64,000 bases of DNA from Haemophilus parainfluenzae ATCC 33392 (GCF_031191205.1 NZ_CP133470.1:317501-381500), one strand, 5' to 3'. Shown: positions 38,265 to 50,960, counted from the stretch's first letter. Program-made: numbers and translations. The notes: generated from the sequence alone by a model not told the origin.

Positions 38265-38651
38265 ATGAACATTAGTGAAGTAGCAAAATTAGTCGGTTTA
38301 TCAAGCAAACAAATTCGGGATTATGAGAAGTCCGGCTTATTAAAGCCAGCACAGCGAAGCCTTTCTGGTTATCGCCATTATGAAGAAAAGGATTTAGAAC
38401 GACTACGTTTTATTCGTCACTCTCGAGATGTAGGGTTTTCACTCCAACAAATTCACCAGCTTTTGCAATTACAGGATAATCCCAATCGCAGTAGCCGAGA
38501 AGTTAAAGCACTCACGACGCAGCATATTAAAACATTGAATGAGCAAATTCATCACTTGCAAAAAATGGTAGAGGAATTGGAGCGATGGTATAACGCTTGT
38601 CAGGGCAATGACTGCCCTGAATGCAGTATTTTGGAAGGGTTAAAAGGATAA
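38265..38651 (+). CDS. cueR: Copper-responsive regulator CueR
   Basis: MerR-family Cu(I) sensor, 128 aa: N-terminal helix-turn-helix (MNISEVAKLVGLSSKQIRDY), coiled coil and metal loop with Cys112 and Cys120, exactly the positions of the E. coli CueR ligands; Ser77 typical of Cu(I)/Ag(I) sensors is present. Convergent with metJ, with a 2-nt gap. Confidence 0.9.
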   Translation: MNISEVAKLVGLSSKQIRDYEKSGLLKPAQRSLSGYRHYEEKDLERLRFIRHSRDVGFSLQQIHQLLQLQDNPNRSSREVKALTTQHIKTLNEQIHHLQKMVEELERWYNACQGNDCPECSILEGLKG

Positions 38652-38653
38652 AA

Positions 38654-38971
38654 TTAATATTCCCAGCTTTCAGGATCGATGCCTAAATCACGCATAATCT
38701 CTTTGGCATTTTCAGGAATCTCATCATGGCGTTCTTTCATTAAATCTGCATCAGTCGGTAATGGCTGACCAGTAAAAGCATGCAAGAATGCCTCACAAAG
38801 CAATTCACTATTTGTTGCATGGCGCAAACTTTTTAACTGACGACGAGTACGCTCATTTGTCAGAATTTCCAATACTTTAATCGGAATAGAAACTGTAATT
38901 TTTTTGACTTGTTCGCTCTTTTTGCCATGTTCTGCATAAGGGCTAATATATTTGCCATCCCAATTTGCCAT
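38654..38971 (-). CDS. metJ: Methionine repressor MetJ
   Basis: S-adenosylmethionine-dependent repressor of methionine genes. 105-aa ribbon-helix-helix protein, [20 protein letters not shown] and [20 protein letters not shown], matching the MetJ core. Upstream at 39029-39068 sit tandem met boxes, so it probably represses itself. Confidence 0.95.
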   Translation of the reverse strand: MANWDGKYISPYAEHGKKSEQVKKITVSIPIKVLEILTNERTRRQLKSLRHATNSELLCEAFLHAFTGQPLPTDADLMKERHDEIPENAKEIMRDLGIDPESWEY

Positions 38972-39028
38972 AATGCACCTTAAATAACCTGATAATTTGT
39001 CTGTATTTTAATGAAAAATAAGCAAAAT

Positions 39029-39068
39029 AACAATCTAGACGGCTAAAAGTATAGCAATCTAGATAAGA
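39029..39068 (-). promoter_or_regulatory. Tandem met boxes before metJ
   Basis: Five contiguous 8-bp units in register: AACAATCT, AGACGGCT, AAAAGTAT, AGCAATCT, AGATAAGA. The second matches the AGACGTCT consensus at seven of eight bases; the others are weaker. MetJ binds such arrays cooperatively. Confidence 0.7.
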
Positions 39069-39075
39069 TAAATAA

Positions 39076-39095
39076 AAACCACCTTTCGGTGGTTT
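39076..39095 (-). terminator. galU terminator
   Basis: AAACCACC with GGTGGTTT, 4-nt loop, then a T-rich run on the minus strand, about 8 nt after the galU stop. Confidence 0.85.
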
Positions 39096-39102
39096 CAATC
39101 AA

Positions 39103-39990
39103 TTATAAGGTTTTTGCAAGATCTTTTAGGAAAGCTTTAAACTCTTTGCCTAATTTATCATGACGAAGACCATATTCTACAAAAGCTTCCATATAGCCAA
39201 TCTTATCACCACAGTCAAAGCTTCTTCCAGTCATATGGAATGCTTCAACGATCTCTTTCTCTATAAGCATATCGATCGCATCCGTTAATTGGATTTCATC
39301 CCCCACACCAACAGGTGTTCTTTCTAATAAATCCCAGATTTCAGCAGAGAATACATAACGACCTACAACCGCAAGATTTGATGGTGCCTCTTCAACAGAG
39401 GGTTTTTCAACAATGCTGTTAATTTTGACGCTATCACCACCTTTTAACTCTACGCCACCACAATCAGCAATACCATAGCTACTCACTTCATCAGCGGAAA
39501 CAGGCGCTACCATAATTTGGCTCGCTTTGGTTTCTTTGAAACGTTTAATCATCGCAGAAAGATTTTCTTTCTTTTGATTTGCCGTAAAATCCGCTAAAAG
39601 CACATCAGGTAAAACCACTGCAAATGGTTCGTTTCCAACGACAGGACGACCACATAACACCGCATGACCTAAACCTTTAGCATTGCCTTGACGAACATGC
39701 ATAATAGTTACATCTTTAGGGCAAATAGAACGAACCTCTTCCAAAAGTTGACGCTTAACACGTTTCTCAAGCATGGTTTCCAACTCAAAAGACGTATCAA
39801 AGTGGTTTTCAATTGCATTTTTAGAAGAATGTGTGACTAACACGATTTCTTTAATTCCTGCTGCGACACACTCATTCACAACATATTGAATCAGTGGTTT
39901 ATCCACAAGCGTTAACATTTCTTTTGGAATCGCTTTTGTTGCGGGTAACATTCGAGTACCTAAACCTGCTACGGGAATAATGACTTTCAT
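39103..39990 (-). CDS. galU: UTP--glucose-1-phosphate uridylyltransferase
   Basis: Makes UDP-glucose for LPS/LOS and other sugar pathways. 295-aa nucleotidyltransferase fold, [20 protein letters not shown], catalytic/uridine motif [11 protein letters not shown] and VEKP ([10 protein letters not shown]). Upstream is csrA. Length near E. coli (302 aa). Confidence 0.96.
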   Translation of the reverse strand: MKVIIPVAGLGTRMLPATKAIPKEMLTLVDKPLIQYVVNECVAAGIKEIVLVTHSSKNAIENHFDTSFELETMLEKRVKRQLLEEVRSICPKDVTIMHVRQGNAKGLGHAVLCGRPVVGNEPFAVVLPDVLLADFTANQKKENLSAMIKRFKETKASQIMVAPVSADEVSSYGIADCGGVELKGGDSVKINSIVEKPSVEEAPSNLAVVGRYVFSAEIWDLLERTPVGVGDEIQLTDAIDMLIEKEIVEAFHMTGRSFDCGDKIGYMEAFVEYGLRHDKLGKEFKAFLKDLAKTL

Positions 39991-40019
39991 TGATTTTCCT
40001 TTTTATTTAAATATGGAAT

Positions 40020-40047
40020 GACCACACTTCTCTGAAAAAGTGCGGTC
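40020..40047 (-). terminator. USS-pair hairpin between csrA and galU
   Basis: GACCACACTT (40020-40029) and AAGTGCGGTC (40038-40047), pairing fully on the minus strand with one G-U. No strong T-run follows, so a weak terminator at best. It lies 166 nt after the csrA stop and 30 nt before the galU start. Confidence 0.4.
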
Positions 40048-40213
40048 ATTATTTATTAAACTTTGATAGATTTAAGTTGGAAAAGTTCCTTCTCTACCCT
40101 TTATCACTGAAATTTCCGTTATTTTAAATTTTACAAACCAATGGGTTTAATTTTTGAAAAAACGTTAATTAAAGTATAAACAGAATGTTAAAACATTCAT
40201 AAAACTCGTAAAC

Positions 40214-40405
40214 CTAAGATGTGCCGTCTACATGTTCATCTTTTGACTGCAGAATTCGTTGGTAAATTTCCTCTCGGTGAACAGATACTTCTTTAGGCGC
40301 TTGCACACCGAGTTTGACTTGGTTTCCACGTACACTCAAAACCGTGATAGAAATATCGTCCCCAACAAGAACACTTTCGCCAACTTTTCGAGTTAAGATT
40401 AACAT
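40214..40405 (-). CDS. csrA: Carbon storage regulator CsrA
   Basis: Dimeric RNA-binding protein that blocks ribosome binding at GGA-containing leaders. 63 aa, [18 protein letters not shown], with the RNA-contact strand [19 protein letters not shown]. It follows alaS, as in E. coli. SD AAGGAG. Confidence 0.97.
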   Translation of the reverse strand: MLILTRKVGESVLVGDDISITVLSVRGNQVKLGVQAPKEVSVHREEIYQRILQSKDEHVDGTS

Positions 40406-40483
40406 CTTTTATCTCCTTAGTTTGCATTTATTAGATATCCCTATCAATCAAGTAAAGATCGGCATCCCACCGACCTGCTTGTA

Positions 40484-43108
40484 CTACAGATTATTGCTTA
40501 ACCAGTTTTGTGCGACAGTTAATGCTAGATTCACATTTTCTGGTTGGGAGCCTCCTGCCATTGCCATATCAGGGCGACCACCACCTTTCCCACCAACTTG
40601 CTGAGCCATTAAATTCACTAGCTCACCAGCCTTCACTTTAGTAGTTAAATCGCTTGTTACGCCAACGACGAGGTTGACTTTATCATCTAAAATAGATGCA
40701 AATACAATTACGCCTGAACCAAGTTGATTTTTTAAATCATCAACCATCACACGTAACGATTTAGTTTCAATTCCGTCTAGTTGATGTACGATTACAGAAA
40801 CATCATTAATTTTAACCGCACTTTTCACTAAATCGGACCCCGCTTGCATTGCGGCTTTTTCTTTTAATCCTTGTAATTCTTTTTCTGCTTTCTTCGCTTT
40901 ATCTTGAAGTTGCTGAATTTTCTCAACAAGGGTATTAACGTCAGATTTAAATAAATCTGCACTTTGAGTAAGAATGCGTTGTTGATTATGTAACCAATTC
41001 ATTGCATTTTCACCCGTTACCGCTTCAATACGACGAACACCTGCTGCAACTGCAGTTTCCGCCACAATTTTAAATAAACCGATATCACCGGTACGTTTAG
41101 CATGAATGCCACCACAAAGTTCAACGGAGAAATCTCCCATTGTTAAAACTCGTACCACATCAGCATATTTTTCACCGAATAACGCCATTGCACCTTTTGC
41201 TTTTGCCGCTTCGATATCCATCACGTCCGTTTGAACCACAAAATTCTCACGTACTTTTTGGTTTACCAACGTTTCAATTTCGTTAAGCTGTGCTTTGGTA
41301 ATCGCTTCCGGATGAGCAAAGTCAAAACGTAATGCTGTATCAGATACCAATGATCCTTTTTGCACTACATGGTGACCTAAAACTTGACGCAATGCGGCGT
41401 GTAATAAGTGTGTTGCAGAATGGTTAAGTGACGTTTGATGACGTCTTGCTGCATCCACAACCGCATTGACTGTTTGTCCGACTTTTAAAGTACCCTGTTC
41501 TAACTCTCCAATATGACCAAATACTTGACCATATTTTTGAGTATCTTTTACATTAAACTGAATGCCTTGAGAGGTTAAATAACCGCTGTCACCAATTTGA
41601 CCACCTGATTCGGCATAGAATGGGGTGTTTTCTAAAATCACCACGGCACTTTGACCTGCAGTAATACTCTCTACTGATTTACCATCATGGAAAAGTGCGG
41701 TCACTTTGGCTAAAGATTCTGACTCAGTATAACCTTCAAATTTCGTTTCACCTTCTACACGAATAACATTGTTGTAATCCATGCCGAATTGGCTTGCAGA
41801 TTGTGCACGTAAGCGTTGCGCTTCCATTTCACGTTCAAAACCTGCTTCATCAATTGCAATATCACGCTCACGACATACGTCAGCGGTTAAATCAAGTGGA
41901 AAGCCATAAGTATCATAAAGTTTAAAGGCAACTTCACCTGACAACACACCATCTTTCACTTGAGCTAGCGCATCGTCTAATAAGCTTAATCCGCGTTCTA
42001 ATGTACGAGCAAACTGTTCTTCTTCTAAACGAAGTAATTTTTCGACATTCGCTTGTTTTTCTTTAACTTCTTTTCCTGCTTCAGCCATGACTTCGATTAA
42101 AGTCGGCACAAGTTTATAGAAGAACGCTTCTTTTGCCCCTAACAAGTGACCATGACGTACTGCACGACGGATAATACGACGTAATACATAACCACGACCT
42201 TCGTTTGATGGAATTACGCCATCTGCAATTAAATATGCACAAGAACGAATGTGGTCTGCAATTACGCGTAATGATTTATTAGTTAAATCTGTTGTTCCTA
42301 CGACTTCTGCCGTTTTCGCAATTAGTTTTTGGAAAATATCGATCTCATAGTTAGAGTTTACGTGCTGTAATACAGCAGAAATACGCTCTAATCCCATCCC
42401 CGTATCAACCGATGGACGTGGTAATTTTTCCATTGTGCCATCTGCGAGGCGGTTAAATTGCATGAATACCACGTTCCAAATTTCGATATAGCGGTCACCA
42501 TCTTCTTCTGGAGAACCCGGAGGCCCACCCCAAATGTGATCACCGTGATCGTAGAAAATCTCAGTACATGGACCACAAGGACCAGTGTCACCCATTGCCC
42601 AGAAGTTATCTGATGCATAAGGCGCACCTTTGTTATCGCCGATACGAATAATGCGCTCTGCTGGCACACCGACTTCTTTATGCCAAATATCATAAGCTTC
42701 ATTATCGGTTTCATACACGGTTACCCATAATTTTTCTTTTGGTAACCCGAGCCATTGTGGAGAAGTTAAATACTCCCACGCAAAATTAATCGCATCATGT
42801 TTGAAATAGTCGCCGAAACTGAAGTTTCCAAGCATTTCAAAGAAAGTATGGTGACGCGCCGTATAACCGACGTTTTCTAAGTCATTATGCTTACCACCTG
42901 CGCGCACACAACGTTGTGCAGTTGTCGCACGTGAGTAAGGACGTTTGTCCATACCAAGGAACACGTCTTTAAATTGGTTCATCCCGGCATTGGTAAAAAG
43001 CAATGTCGGATCGTTTTCAGGCACAAGTGAACTACTTGCGACGACCTGATGCCCCTTGCTATGGAAAAAATCAAGGAATGACTGTCTAATTTCTGCTGTT
43101 GTTTTCAT
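40484..43108 (-). CDS. alaS: Alanine--tRNA ligase
   Basis: 874-aa class II synthetase with catalytic N-terminal domain (starts [20 protein letters not shown]), editing domain with [13 protein letters not shown] and [13 protein letters not shown] (zinc-binding His/Cys), and a C-terminal C-Ala domain with coiled coil. Followed by csrA after 78 nt, with a weak hairpin between. Confidence 0.97.
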   Translation of the reverse strand: MKTTAEIRQSFLDFFHSKGHQVVASSSLVPENDPTLLFTNAGMNQFKDVFLGMDKRPYSRATTAQRCVRAGGKHNDLENVGYTARHHTFFEMLGNFSFGDYFKHDAINFAWEYLTSPQWLGLPKEKLWVTVYETDNEAYDIWHKEVGVPAERIIRIGDNKGAPYASDNFWAMGDTGPCGPCTEIFYDHGDHIWGGPPGSPEEDGDRYIEIWNVVFMQFNRLADGTMEKLPRPSVDTGMGLERISAVLQHVNSNYEIDIFQKLIAKTAEVVGTTDLTNKSLRVIADHIRSCAYLIADGVIPSNEGRGYVLRRIIRRAVRHGHLLGAKEAFFYKLVPTLIEVMAEAGKEVKEKQANVEKLLRLEEEQFARTLERGLSLLDDALAQVKDGVLSGEVAFKLYDTYGFPLDLTADVCRERDIAIDEAGFEREMEAQRLRAQSASQFGMDYNNVIRVEGETKFEGYTESESLAKVTALFHDGKSVESITAGQSAVVILENTPFYAESGGQIGDSGYLTSQGIQFNVKDTQKYGQVFGHIGELEQGTLKVGQTVNAVVDAARRHQTSLNHSATHLLHAALRQVLGHHVVQKGSLVSDTALRFDFAHPEAITKAQLNEIETLVNQKVRENFVVQTDVMDIEAAKAKGAMALFGEKYADVVRVLTMGDFSVELCGGIHAKRTGDIGLFKIVAETAVAAGVRRIEAVTGENAMNWLHNQQRILTQSADLFKSDVNTLVEKIQQLQDKAKKAEKELQGLKEKAAMQAGSDLVKSAVKINDVSVIVHQLDGIETKSLRVMVDDLKNQLGSGVIVFASILDDKVNLVVGVTSDLTTKVKAGELVNLMAQQVGGKGGGRPDMAMAGGSQPENVNLALTVAQNWLSNNL

Positions 43109-43215
43109 TGATAAAACCTTGTGTCTCTATCTCGATCACGATTTATAAAATAAGCTCACTATTCTTGCATATTTTGACCTAGAGAAAAAGGCTTTTTCAC
43201 TGATCTTAAAAAGAA

Positions 43216-43251
43216 AACCGCACTCTACTGCATTAATTGAGAAGTGCGGTT
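43216..43251 (-). terminator. uspA terminator with USS pair
   Basis: AACCGCACT (43216-43224) pairs with AGTGCGGTT (43243-43251); on the minus strand it continues into TTCTTTTT. It lies about 44 nt after the uspA stop. Confidence 0.75.
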
Positions 43252-43294
43252 AAAATTTACGTTATTTTAATGGGGCTAAAATAATTTTTGATCA

Positions 43295-43720
43295 CTATTC
43301 GTCGCGAAGTGGCACAACCAACATATCAATTTTAATGGTATTCATCACTTGACGTGTTGAAGACATTAATTTACTCCAGAAATCTTGGTGATGACCCGTC
43401 ACTAGTAGATCTACATCATACTGCTCAATAGCGTCCGTCAAAACTTGACCTAAATCACCGCTACCGCTCAATTTTTCTTTCACTGGATAACCAGCATGTT
43501 CTGCTAAATTAATTAGCGCTTTTTGTGTCTCGCTCGAAATTCTATCTTGCATTGATGACATATTGACATCAATTAAACCAGTATAGAGATCCGAGAAGTT
43601 TACATCTACATGAATAATGGAAAGTTGCGCATCATTACGTTTTGCAATTCCCACGGCTTTTTTGAGTAGAAATTCACTTTCGTCAGAAAGATCTACCGCA
43701 ACTAAAACGTGTTTGTACAT
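43295..43720 (-). CDS. uspA: Universal stress protein UspA
   Basis: 141-aa USP-domain protein, [20 protein letters not shown], with the C-terminal [11 protein letters not shown] region of UspA. It protects during stasis and stress; mechanism is not settled. A CRP-type site lies 69-90 bp upstream. Confidence 0.9.
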   Translation of the reverse strand: MYKHVLVAVDLSDESEFLLKKAVGIAKRNDAQLSIIHVDVNFSDLYTGLIDVNMSSMQDRISSETQKALINLAEHAGYPVKEKLSGSGDLGQVLTDAIEQYDVDLLVTGHHQDFWSKLMSSTRQVMNTIKIDMLVVPLRDE

Positions 43721-43788
43721 AATCGACTCCTTACTGATTTGATTGGTCTTCTTTATCTAACAGTATATTAGCAGCTTAACTGCACAAA

Positions 43789-43810
43789 AAACTTGCACTA
43801 GATCACAATT
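43789..43810 (-). promoter_or_regulatory. CRP-site-like sequence before uspA
   Basis: On the minus strand, AATTGTGATCTAG followed by TGCAAGTTT; 17 of 22 positions agree with the CRP consensus, with the left TGTGA half perfect. A TAATAT (43765-43770) fits a -10 placing the site near -41.5. Confidence 0.5.
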
Positions 43811-43823
43811 TTGAGAATTCTTC

Positions 43824-45116
43824 TCAATTTTTCATTAAATTTTCAATGTCATCGATTTCTTTTGGTGCCGCTGCGGTCAGATTTTTATTGCCATATTCTG
43901 TCATGAGCAAGTTATCCTCGATACGCACGCCAATGCCTTTATATTGAGCAGGCACATCCGCCTCTTCTGAAATATAAATACCTGGCTCAACGGTGATGAT
44001 CATCCCCACTTCAAGCTTACGGCTACGATCATCGTCGTAGCGACCAACATCGTGCACATCTAAGCCAAGCCAATGGCCTAAACCATGCATATAAAATTGA
44101 CGATAAGCTTTTTCTTCAATCAGCTTATCTACATCCCCTTTCAGGATGCCTAAATCCACCAAGCCTTGAGTTTTAATACGGATCACTTCATCATTCGCCA
44201 ATTTAATTGAATTACCTGGCACTAATAGCTCAATCGCACGTTTTTGTGCTTTTAAAACTAATTCATAAATCTCACGTTGTGGCTGAGTAAATTTACCATT
44301 TACAGGGAATGTACGTGTGATATCGCCTGCATACATAGCAAATTCACAACCTGCATCAATTAACACAAGATCGCCATCTTTCAAAGGTTGATCATTTTCA
44401 GTGTAGTGCAAGATACAGGCATTATCGCCCCCGGCAATAATGGAATTGTAAGACGGGAATCTAGCACCATGACGATTAAATTCATACAGAATTTCGCTTT
44501 CAATTTCATATTCAAAACGATTTGGACGAGTCACTTGCATCGCTTTAATATGTCCGAACGCTGTAATTTGTCCCGCTTGTTGCATTAAGCGAATTTCGTT
44601 TGGAGATTTAATTAAGCGCATTTCACTTAACATCGGCTGCCAATCAAAAACAGCGTAAAATTTCACCGCACTTTCAGCTAATAATTTATCGCCCCAAGGA
44701 TGACGATCAGCCACATGATAAAGTGCGGTCAATTTTTCCGTTAATTTTGGAAATTCAGTTTTGAAATCATCAATAGAATACGCTTCATTAACATTGAGTT
44801 TTTGCGGTGCGCGCTCAACGCCCAATCGGCGACCATTCCATGTCTCAAGCAAAGGATCTCGCGGACGAAGAAATACAACTGTCTTTTCCGCATCTTCCGT
44901 TTTAATCAATAACAATGCGGCATTTGGCTCATTAAAACCCGTTAAATACCAAAAGTAACTGTCTTGACGGAAAGGAAAATCGCAGTCGTTATTACGACGT
45001 TTTTCAATTTCGGAAAATAGCAATAAAGCAGAATTTGGCTGCATTTGTGCGAATACTTTTTGACGACGTTCTGTAAATTCCTCTTGCGGTAATGCCGCCA
45101 TATATGCGAGATCCAT
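43824..45116 (-). CDS. pepP: Xaa-Pro aminopeptidase PepP
   Basis: Removes N-terminal residues preceding proline. 430-aa protein with AMP_N domain and a metallo-aminopeptidase core: metal-binding residues in LVLIDAGCEF, YAGDITRTFPV, HGLGHWLGLDVHD and TVEPGIYI. Its upstream neighbour is ygfB, 12 nt away; that pair is conserved. Confidence 0.95.
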   Translation of the reverse strand: MDLAYMAALPQEEFTERRQKVFAQMQPNSALLLFSEIEKRRNNDCDFPFRQDSYFWYLTGFNEPNAALLLIKTEDAEKTVVFLRPRDPLLETWNGRRLGVERAPQKLNVNEAYSIDDFKTEFPKLTEKLTALYHVADRHPWGDKLLAESAVKFYAVFDWQPMLSEMRLIKSPNEIRLMQQAGQITAFGHIKAMQVTRPNRFEYEIESEILYEFNRHGARFPSYNSIIAGGDNACILHYTENDQPLKDGDLVLIDAGCEFAMYAGDITRTFPVNGKFTQPQREIYELVLKAQKRAIELLVPGNSIKLANDEVIRIKTQGLVDLGILKGDVDKLIEEKAYRQFYMHGLGHWLGLDVHDVGRYDDDRSRKLEVGMIITVEPGIYISEEADVPAQYKGIGVRIEDNLLMTEYGNKNLTAAAPKEIDDIENLMKN

Positions 45117-45128
45117 GTTTCGCTCCTT

Positions 45129-45677
45129 TTAATGTAATATCGGTTTTATTTCTTGTGCATCATCGTTGAAATGGGTGTAAAACAACATCGCAATGGTGCG
45201 AACATATTCAATAATTTCTTCTAAGGCTTCGGCAAGCTCTTCTTCGTCATCTTCTTCATCATAACCAAGCTGACAAATATCTTGTAAATCATCTACCGCT
45301 TCGCCAATTTCGCCTTTTTCCTTATCCAATTCTGTCTGAACAAGACCTAAACCCAGTAAAAATTGGTTTGCCCAGTCTGATAGACTGTCTGCTCGTGCAA
45401 ACACGCTCTCATCTTCGGTTAAGCCCAATTCAAAATCAAACCCTTCTACATTTGATAAAGTTTTACCAATCTGCTCATAAATTTCGGTAATTGGCTGAAT
45501 TAATGCGGTTGGATAAGCGTGGTTATCGTTACTAAATTGATATAGAAGCGGTAACCAACTTTGGTCTTTTAGCCCACCACAAATTAAGCCGCTCAAAAAG
45601 CCATGTAATTCTGTTGCATTAATGCCAATACCGGCAGATTTGAGTTGTTGATTAAGTTCAGTTTGGGAAATTGTCAT
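45129..45677 (-). CDS. ygfB: YgfB (UPF0149) family protein
   Basis: 182 aa from the ATG at 45677 (an upstream start at 45725 adds 16 residues; SD AGGT favours 45677). UPF0149/YecA-like family: [25 protein letters not shown] and acidic C-terminal helix. In operon with pepP. Function unclear; in Pseudomonas a YgfB homologue affects ampicillin resistance regulation. Confidence 0.88.
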   Translation of the reverse strand: MTISQTELNQQLKSAGIGINATELHGFLSGLICGGLKDQSWLPLLYQFSNDNHAYPTALIQPITEIYEQIGKTLSNVEGFDFELGLTEDESVFARADSLSDWANQFLLGLGLVQTELDKEKGEIGEAVDDLQDICQLGYDEEDDEEELAEALEEIIEYVRTIAMLFYTHFNDDAQEIKPILH

Positions 45678-45732
45678 TGTTATACCTATAAAATCATCGA
45701 AAACCATTAAAGTGTAGCACCACACAAATAAA

Positions 45733-45770
45733 AATGCGATCGCATTTCTATAAAGAAAAACGATCGCACT
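45733..45770 (-). terminator. groL terminator
   Basis: AATGCGATCG (45733-45742) with CGATCGCACT (45761-45770), one G-U, followed on the minus strand by TTTTTATTTG. It lies about 19 nt after the groL stop. Confidence 0.8.
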
Positions 45771-45788
45771 TTCTTTTGCAAAGGGGAA

Positions 45789-47447
<1,659 letters not shown>

Positions 47448-47457
47448 TTAATTTAAA

Positions 47458-47748
47458 TTATTCCACAATCGCCAAAATGTCGTTTTCAGAAATGATTAAC
47501 ACTTCTTCACCATCGATTTTTTCACTTTTCACGCCATAACCATCATTGAAAATGACTGTATCGCCAACTTTTACATCTAAAGGTTGAACGGTACCATTTT
47601 CCAAAATACGACCTTTACCCACTGCCAATACTTTCGCACGGGTTGATTTAGTCGCCGCTGAACCGGTTAATACGATACCGCCAGCTGAAAGAGTTTCTAC
47701 TTCTTCACGTTTAATGATTACACGATCGTGTAAAGGACGAATATTCAT
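47458..47748 (-). CDS. groS: Co-chaperonin GroES
   Basis: 96-aa small chaperonin ring from the ATG at 47748 ([20 protein letters not shown]); mobile loop GGIVLTGSA. An in-frame upstream start at 47811 is spurious, since it would lie inside the promoter. groL follows 22 nt later. Confidence 0.97.
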   Translation of the reverse strand: MNIRPLHDRVIIKREEVETLSAGGIVLTGSAATKSTRAKVLAVGKGRILENGTVQPLDVKVGDTVIFNDGYGVKSEKIDGEEVLIISENDILAIVE

Positions 47749-47784
47749 GATTAATTTCCTTCTTATTAAAATAAAGTGTTTTAA

Positions 47785-47812
47785 ATGTGGGGATAACTTT
47801 TTCGGTTTCAAG
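47785..47812 (-). promoter_or_regulatory. Sigma-32 heat-shock promoter of groESL
   Basis: On the minus strand CTTGAAA (47806-47812), 13 bp, CCCCACAT (47785-47792), matching the RpoH consensus CTTGAAA-N13-15-CCCCATNT. It lies 37 bp upstream of the groS start. Confidence 0.9.
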
Positions 47813-47885
47813 GGGATAAATAAAAAAATTTCACCCTAAAAAAATTTATGCGAGAAATGAAAATATCTCTTATACGTCTTATTTG

Positions 47886-47931
47886 AAATGTGATCCACGT
47901 CAAATTTATTTTCTATGTAAATTCCTATAAT
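47886..47931 (+). promoter_or_regulatory. CRP site and promoter of aspA
   Basis: A CRP site at 47886-47907 matches the 22-bp consensus at 18 positions (AAATGTGATC, then TCAAATTT). A TATAAT at 47926-47931 puts the start near 47938, so the site is centred at -41.5, the class II position. I see no FNR consensus. Confidence 0.75.
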
Positions 47932-47969
47932 TAACTCAAATTAATTAACAACCAGGAAAGGTGATTAAA

Positions 47970-49388
47970 ATGACTCAATACAGAAAAGAAGTGGATTTAT
48001 TAGGTGAACGCGATGTACCAGCAGATGCATACTGGGGTATCCATACCTTAAGAGCGGTTGAAAACTTCAATATTTCTAATGTAACCATTTCTGATGTACC
48101 GGAATTTGTTCGCGGCATGGTAATGGTTAAAAAAGCGACTGCCCTAGCGAATGGTGAATTAGGTGCTATTCCAAGTGATATTGCAAAAGCGATTGTGGCG
48201 GCTTGTGATGAAATTCTTACCACGGGGAAATGCTTAGATCAATTCCCATCTGACGTGTATCAAGGTGGTGCCGGTACTTCTGTGAATATGAATACCAACG
48301 AAGTAGTTGCTAACCTCGCGCTTGAAAAAATTGGTCATAAAAAAGGTGAATATGATGTTATTAACCCAATGGACCACGTGAACGCTAGCCAATCTACCAA
48401 CGATGCATATCCTACCGGTTTCCGTATTGCGGTATATAACAGCATTTTAAAACTTATCGACAAAATCCAATACTTACATGATGGTTTCGATAATAAAGCA
48501 AAAGAATTTGCTAAAATTTTAAAAATGGGTCGTACCCAATTACAAGATGCTGTACCTATGACCGTTGGTCAAGAGTTTAAAGCCTTTGCCGTATTACTTG
48601 AAGAGGAAGTACGTAACTTAAAACGTACCGCTGAGTTACTTCTTGAAGTCAACCTTGGTGCAACCGCAATCGGTACTGGTTTAAATACACCAAAAGGTTA
48701 TACAGAATTAGTAGTAAAACACCTTGCTGAGGTAACTGGATTACCTTGCGTACCAGCTGAAAACTTAATCGAAGCAACATCTGACTGTGGTGCTTATGTC
48801 ATGGTTCATGGTGCATTAAAACGTACCGCAGTAAAACTATCTAAAGTATGTAACGACTTACGTTTACTCTCTTCTGGTCCACGTGCAGGTATTAAAGAAA
48901 TTAACTTACCTGAATTACAAGCAGGTTCTTCTATCATGCCTGCAAAAGTAAACCCAGTTATTCCAGAAGTGGTGAACCAAGTATGCTTTAAAGTAATTGG
49001 TAACGATACTACCGTTACTTTCGCATCTGAAGCAGGTCAATTACAATTAAACGTAATGGAACCAGTGATTGGTCAAGCAATGTTTGAATCTATCGACATC
49101 TTAACCAATGCTTGCGTGAACTTACGCGATAAATGTGTAGACGGTATCACTGTAAACAAAGAAATTTGTGAAAACTACGTATTCAACTCAATCGGTATCG
49201 TGACTTACTTGAATCCATTTATCGGTCACCATAATGGCGACTTAGTAGGTAAAATCTGTGCTCAAACCGGTAAAGGTGTACGTGAAGTCGTATTAGAAAA
49301 AGGTTTATTAACAGCAGAACAATTGGATGACATTCTTTCTGTAGAAAACTTAATGAACCCAACTTACAAAGCAAAATTAAATAAATAA
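47970..49388 (+). CDS. aspA: Aspartate ammonia-lyase
   Basis: Converts aspartate to fumarate and ammonia, feeding anaerobic fumarate respiration. 472 aa from the ATG at 47970 (GTG at 47961 is possible; SD AGGAAAGG fits the ATG). Has the lyase signature [11 protein letters not shown] (signature loop Ser). A terminator follows. Confidence 0.97.
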   Translation: MTQYRKEVDLLGERDVPADAYWGIHTLRAVENFNISNVTISDVPEFVRGMVMVKKATALANGELGAIPSDIAKAIVAACDEILTTGKCLDQFPSDVYQGGAGTSVNMNTNEVVANLALEKIGHKKGEYDVINPMDHVNASQSTNDAYPTGFRIAVYNSILKLIDKIQYLHDGFDNKAKEFAKILKMGRTQLQDAVPMTVGQEFKAFAVLLEEEVRNLKRTAELLLEVNLGATAIGTGLNTPKGYTELVVKHLAEVTGLPCVPAENLIEATSDCGAYVMVHGALKRTAVKLSKVCNDLRLLSSGPRAGIKEINLPELQAGSSIMPAKVNPVIPEVVNQVCFKVIGNDTTVTFASEAGQLQLNVMEPVIGQAMFESIDILTNACVNLRDKCVDGITVNKEICENYVFNSIGIVTYLNPFIGHHNGDLVGKICAQTGKGVREVVLEKGLLTAEQLDDILSVENLMNPTYKAKLNK

Positions 49389-49402
49389 TCTCGCTGAGGT
49401 AT

Positions 49403-49434
49403 AAAAAGAGCGGTCAATTTTGACCGCTCTTTTT
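49403..49434 (+). terminator. aspA terminator
   Basis: Stem AAAAAGAGCGGTCAA with TTGACCGCTCTTTTT, about 15 nt after the aspA stop; it is bidirectional and also sits after the transporter pseudogene. Confidence 0.9.
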
Positions 49435-49437
49435 CAT

Positions 49438-50925
49438 TTAAAATGGAAACAGTATTGGCACAATAAAAACCGTTACTAACATAACAATTAAGGTAAAAGG
49501 TACACCAATTTTAATAAAATCAGCAAATTTATAGTCACCTGGTCCCACTACCATGGTATTCACTGGAGAGGAGACCGGCGTCATAAATGCAGCTGAAGCT
49601 GCAATCGCGACGACCATTGCGAATGGTACGGGAAACACATTAAGCTGTGTAGCAAGAGAAATCGCAATGGGTGCCATCAAAATTGTAGTAGCAGTATTAG
49701 ATATAAACAACCCAACTAATGCACAAAAAAACAAAGAGCACAATCAATACAGGATACATTCCCCATCCATCAATGATTTGTGTGAGCCATTTCACCGCAA
49801 ACTCCACCCCACCTGTTTTTTGAAGTGCGGTTGAAAATGGCATCATTCCGATAATCAGAATAAGGCTTGGCCATTGAATGGAGTCATAAGCACTTTTAGC
49901 ATCCACACAGCGGAAATAAGCTAGCATTAAACAGCCAATTAAAGCCGCCACAACATTCGGCACGATACCTGACACCATTAATACCACCATAGTTAAAATG
50001 GATAGTAAGGCTAGTGGTGCTTGACGTTGAGCTGGTACGGCGCGCTCCATTTCTTTCGGATAATTCAATACAAGGAAATCTTTTCGACGATCACGCATCG
50101 CTTGAATAAGTCGCCAATCGCTAATACATTTAGCTGATAGCTAGAACGTAAATGAAGTTGGTCTAAGGTTTTCCCCACGAAAGGGGATGTGCTTTTCACC
50201 ACCAAACGCTTGGTACGATCTTTCAAACCATATTCATTAATTAACTCATTCATGGAGCTCTGCGCCGTATCTTGATTACTTTCATCACTATTATCAGAAA
50301 GCCATCGACGAGCGATAAGCATATAGCCCATACCCAACACTAAGATCAGCAATCCGATTGGGGTGAAATCAAAAAACTCTAGACGAAGATTCGTATCTTT
50401 CACTAATTCCGCATTTACCACAAGATTAGGGGCTGTCGCGATTAATGTCATCATCCCACTGATTAATCCTGCTACACTTAATGGCATCATTAATCGTTTG
50501 GATGAAATATTCATTTGGCGGCAAATCATTATCACAACAGGAATAAACACCGCAACCACACCTGTTGAGCTCATAAATGCACCTAATCCTGCCACTGAAA
50601 GCATCAGTAAAATAAGTACCTTGGCTTCACTATTTCCTGCTACTTTCAAGATGCCATCGCTCACGCGATAAGCAATTCCTGTACGGACTAAACTTTCCCC
50701 TACAATGAAGAGTAAAGCAATGAGGATAATATTAGGATCACTAAAGCCAACCAAAATCTCTTGAATACTGAGAATACCGCTTAGATAAAAGGAGAGCATC
50801 ACCAATAATGCCACCACATCCATACGAATTTTATTATGTACAAATAAAATAATGGCCGCACCAAGCAGTATTAATGTCCAAAACAATGGACTCACCCAAA
50901 GTGCATGCTCAAAAATGGTATTCAT
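49438..50925 (-). pseudogene. SLC13/DASS-family transporter pseudogene (YfbS-like), three fragments
   Basis: Three successive reading frames make up one broken protein: 50925-50065 (N-terminal half, 286 aa), 50098-49697 (133 aa) and 49743-49438 (101 aa). Joined, they match the layout of E. coli YfbS, an inner-membrane permease with two TrkA-C (RCK) domains in the middle. Near 50112-50130 the frame jumps from the start of the first RCK domain (SPFVGKTL) to DWRLIQAMRDRR, the end of the second, removing about 110 residues. A second shift is at an A7/T7 run, 49725-49731. Membrane segments on both sides are otherwise intact. Confidence 0.75.
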
Positions 50926-50960
50926 ACGCTATCCTTCAATCTTAAAATCTTTCAAGCTCG

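Noticed and set aside
49438..50098. Two small separate membrane-protein genes
   Set aside because: Their sequences continue the upstream 286-aa frame in order, matching a single SLC13 transporter; they are fragments of one pseudogene.
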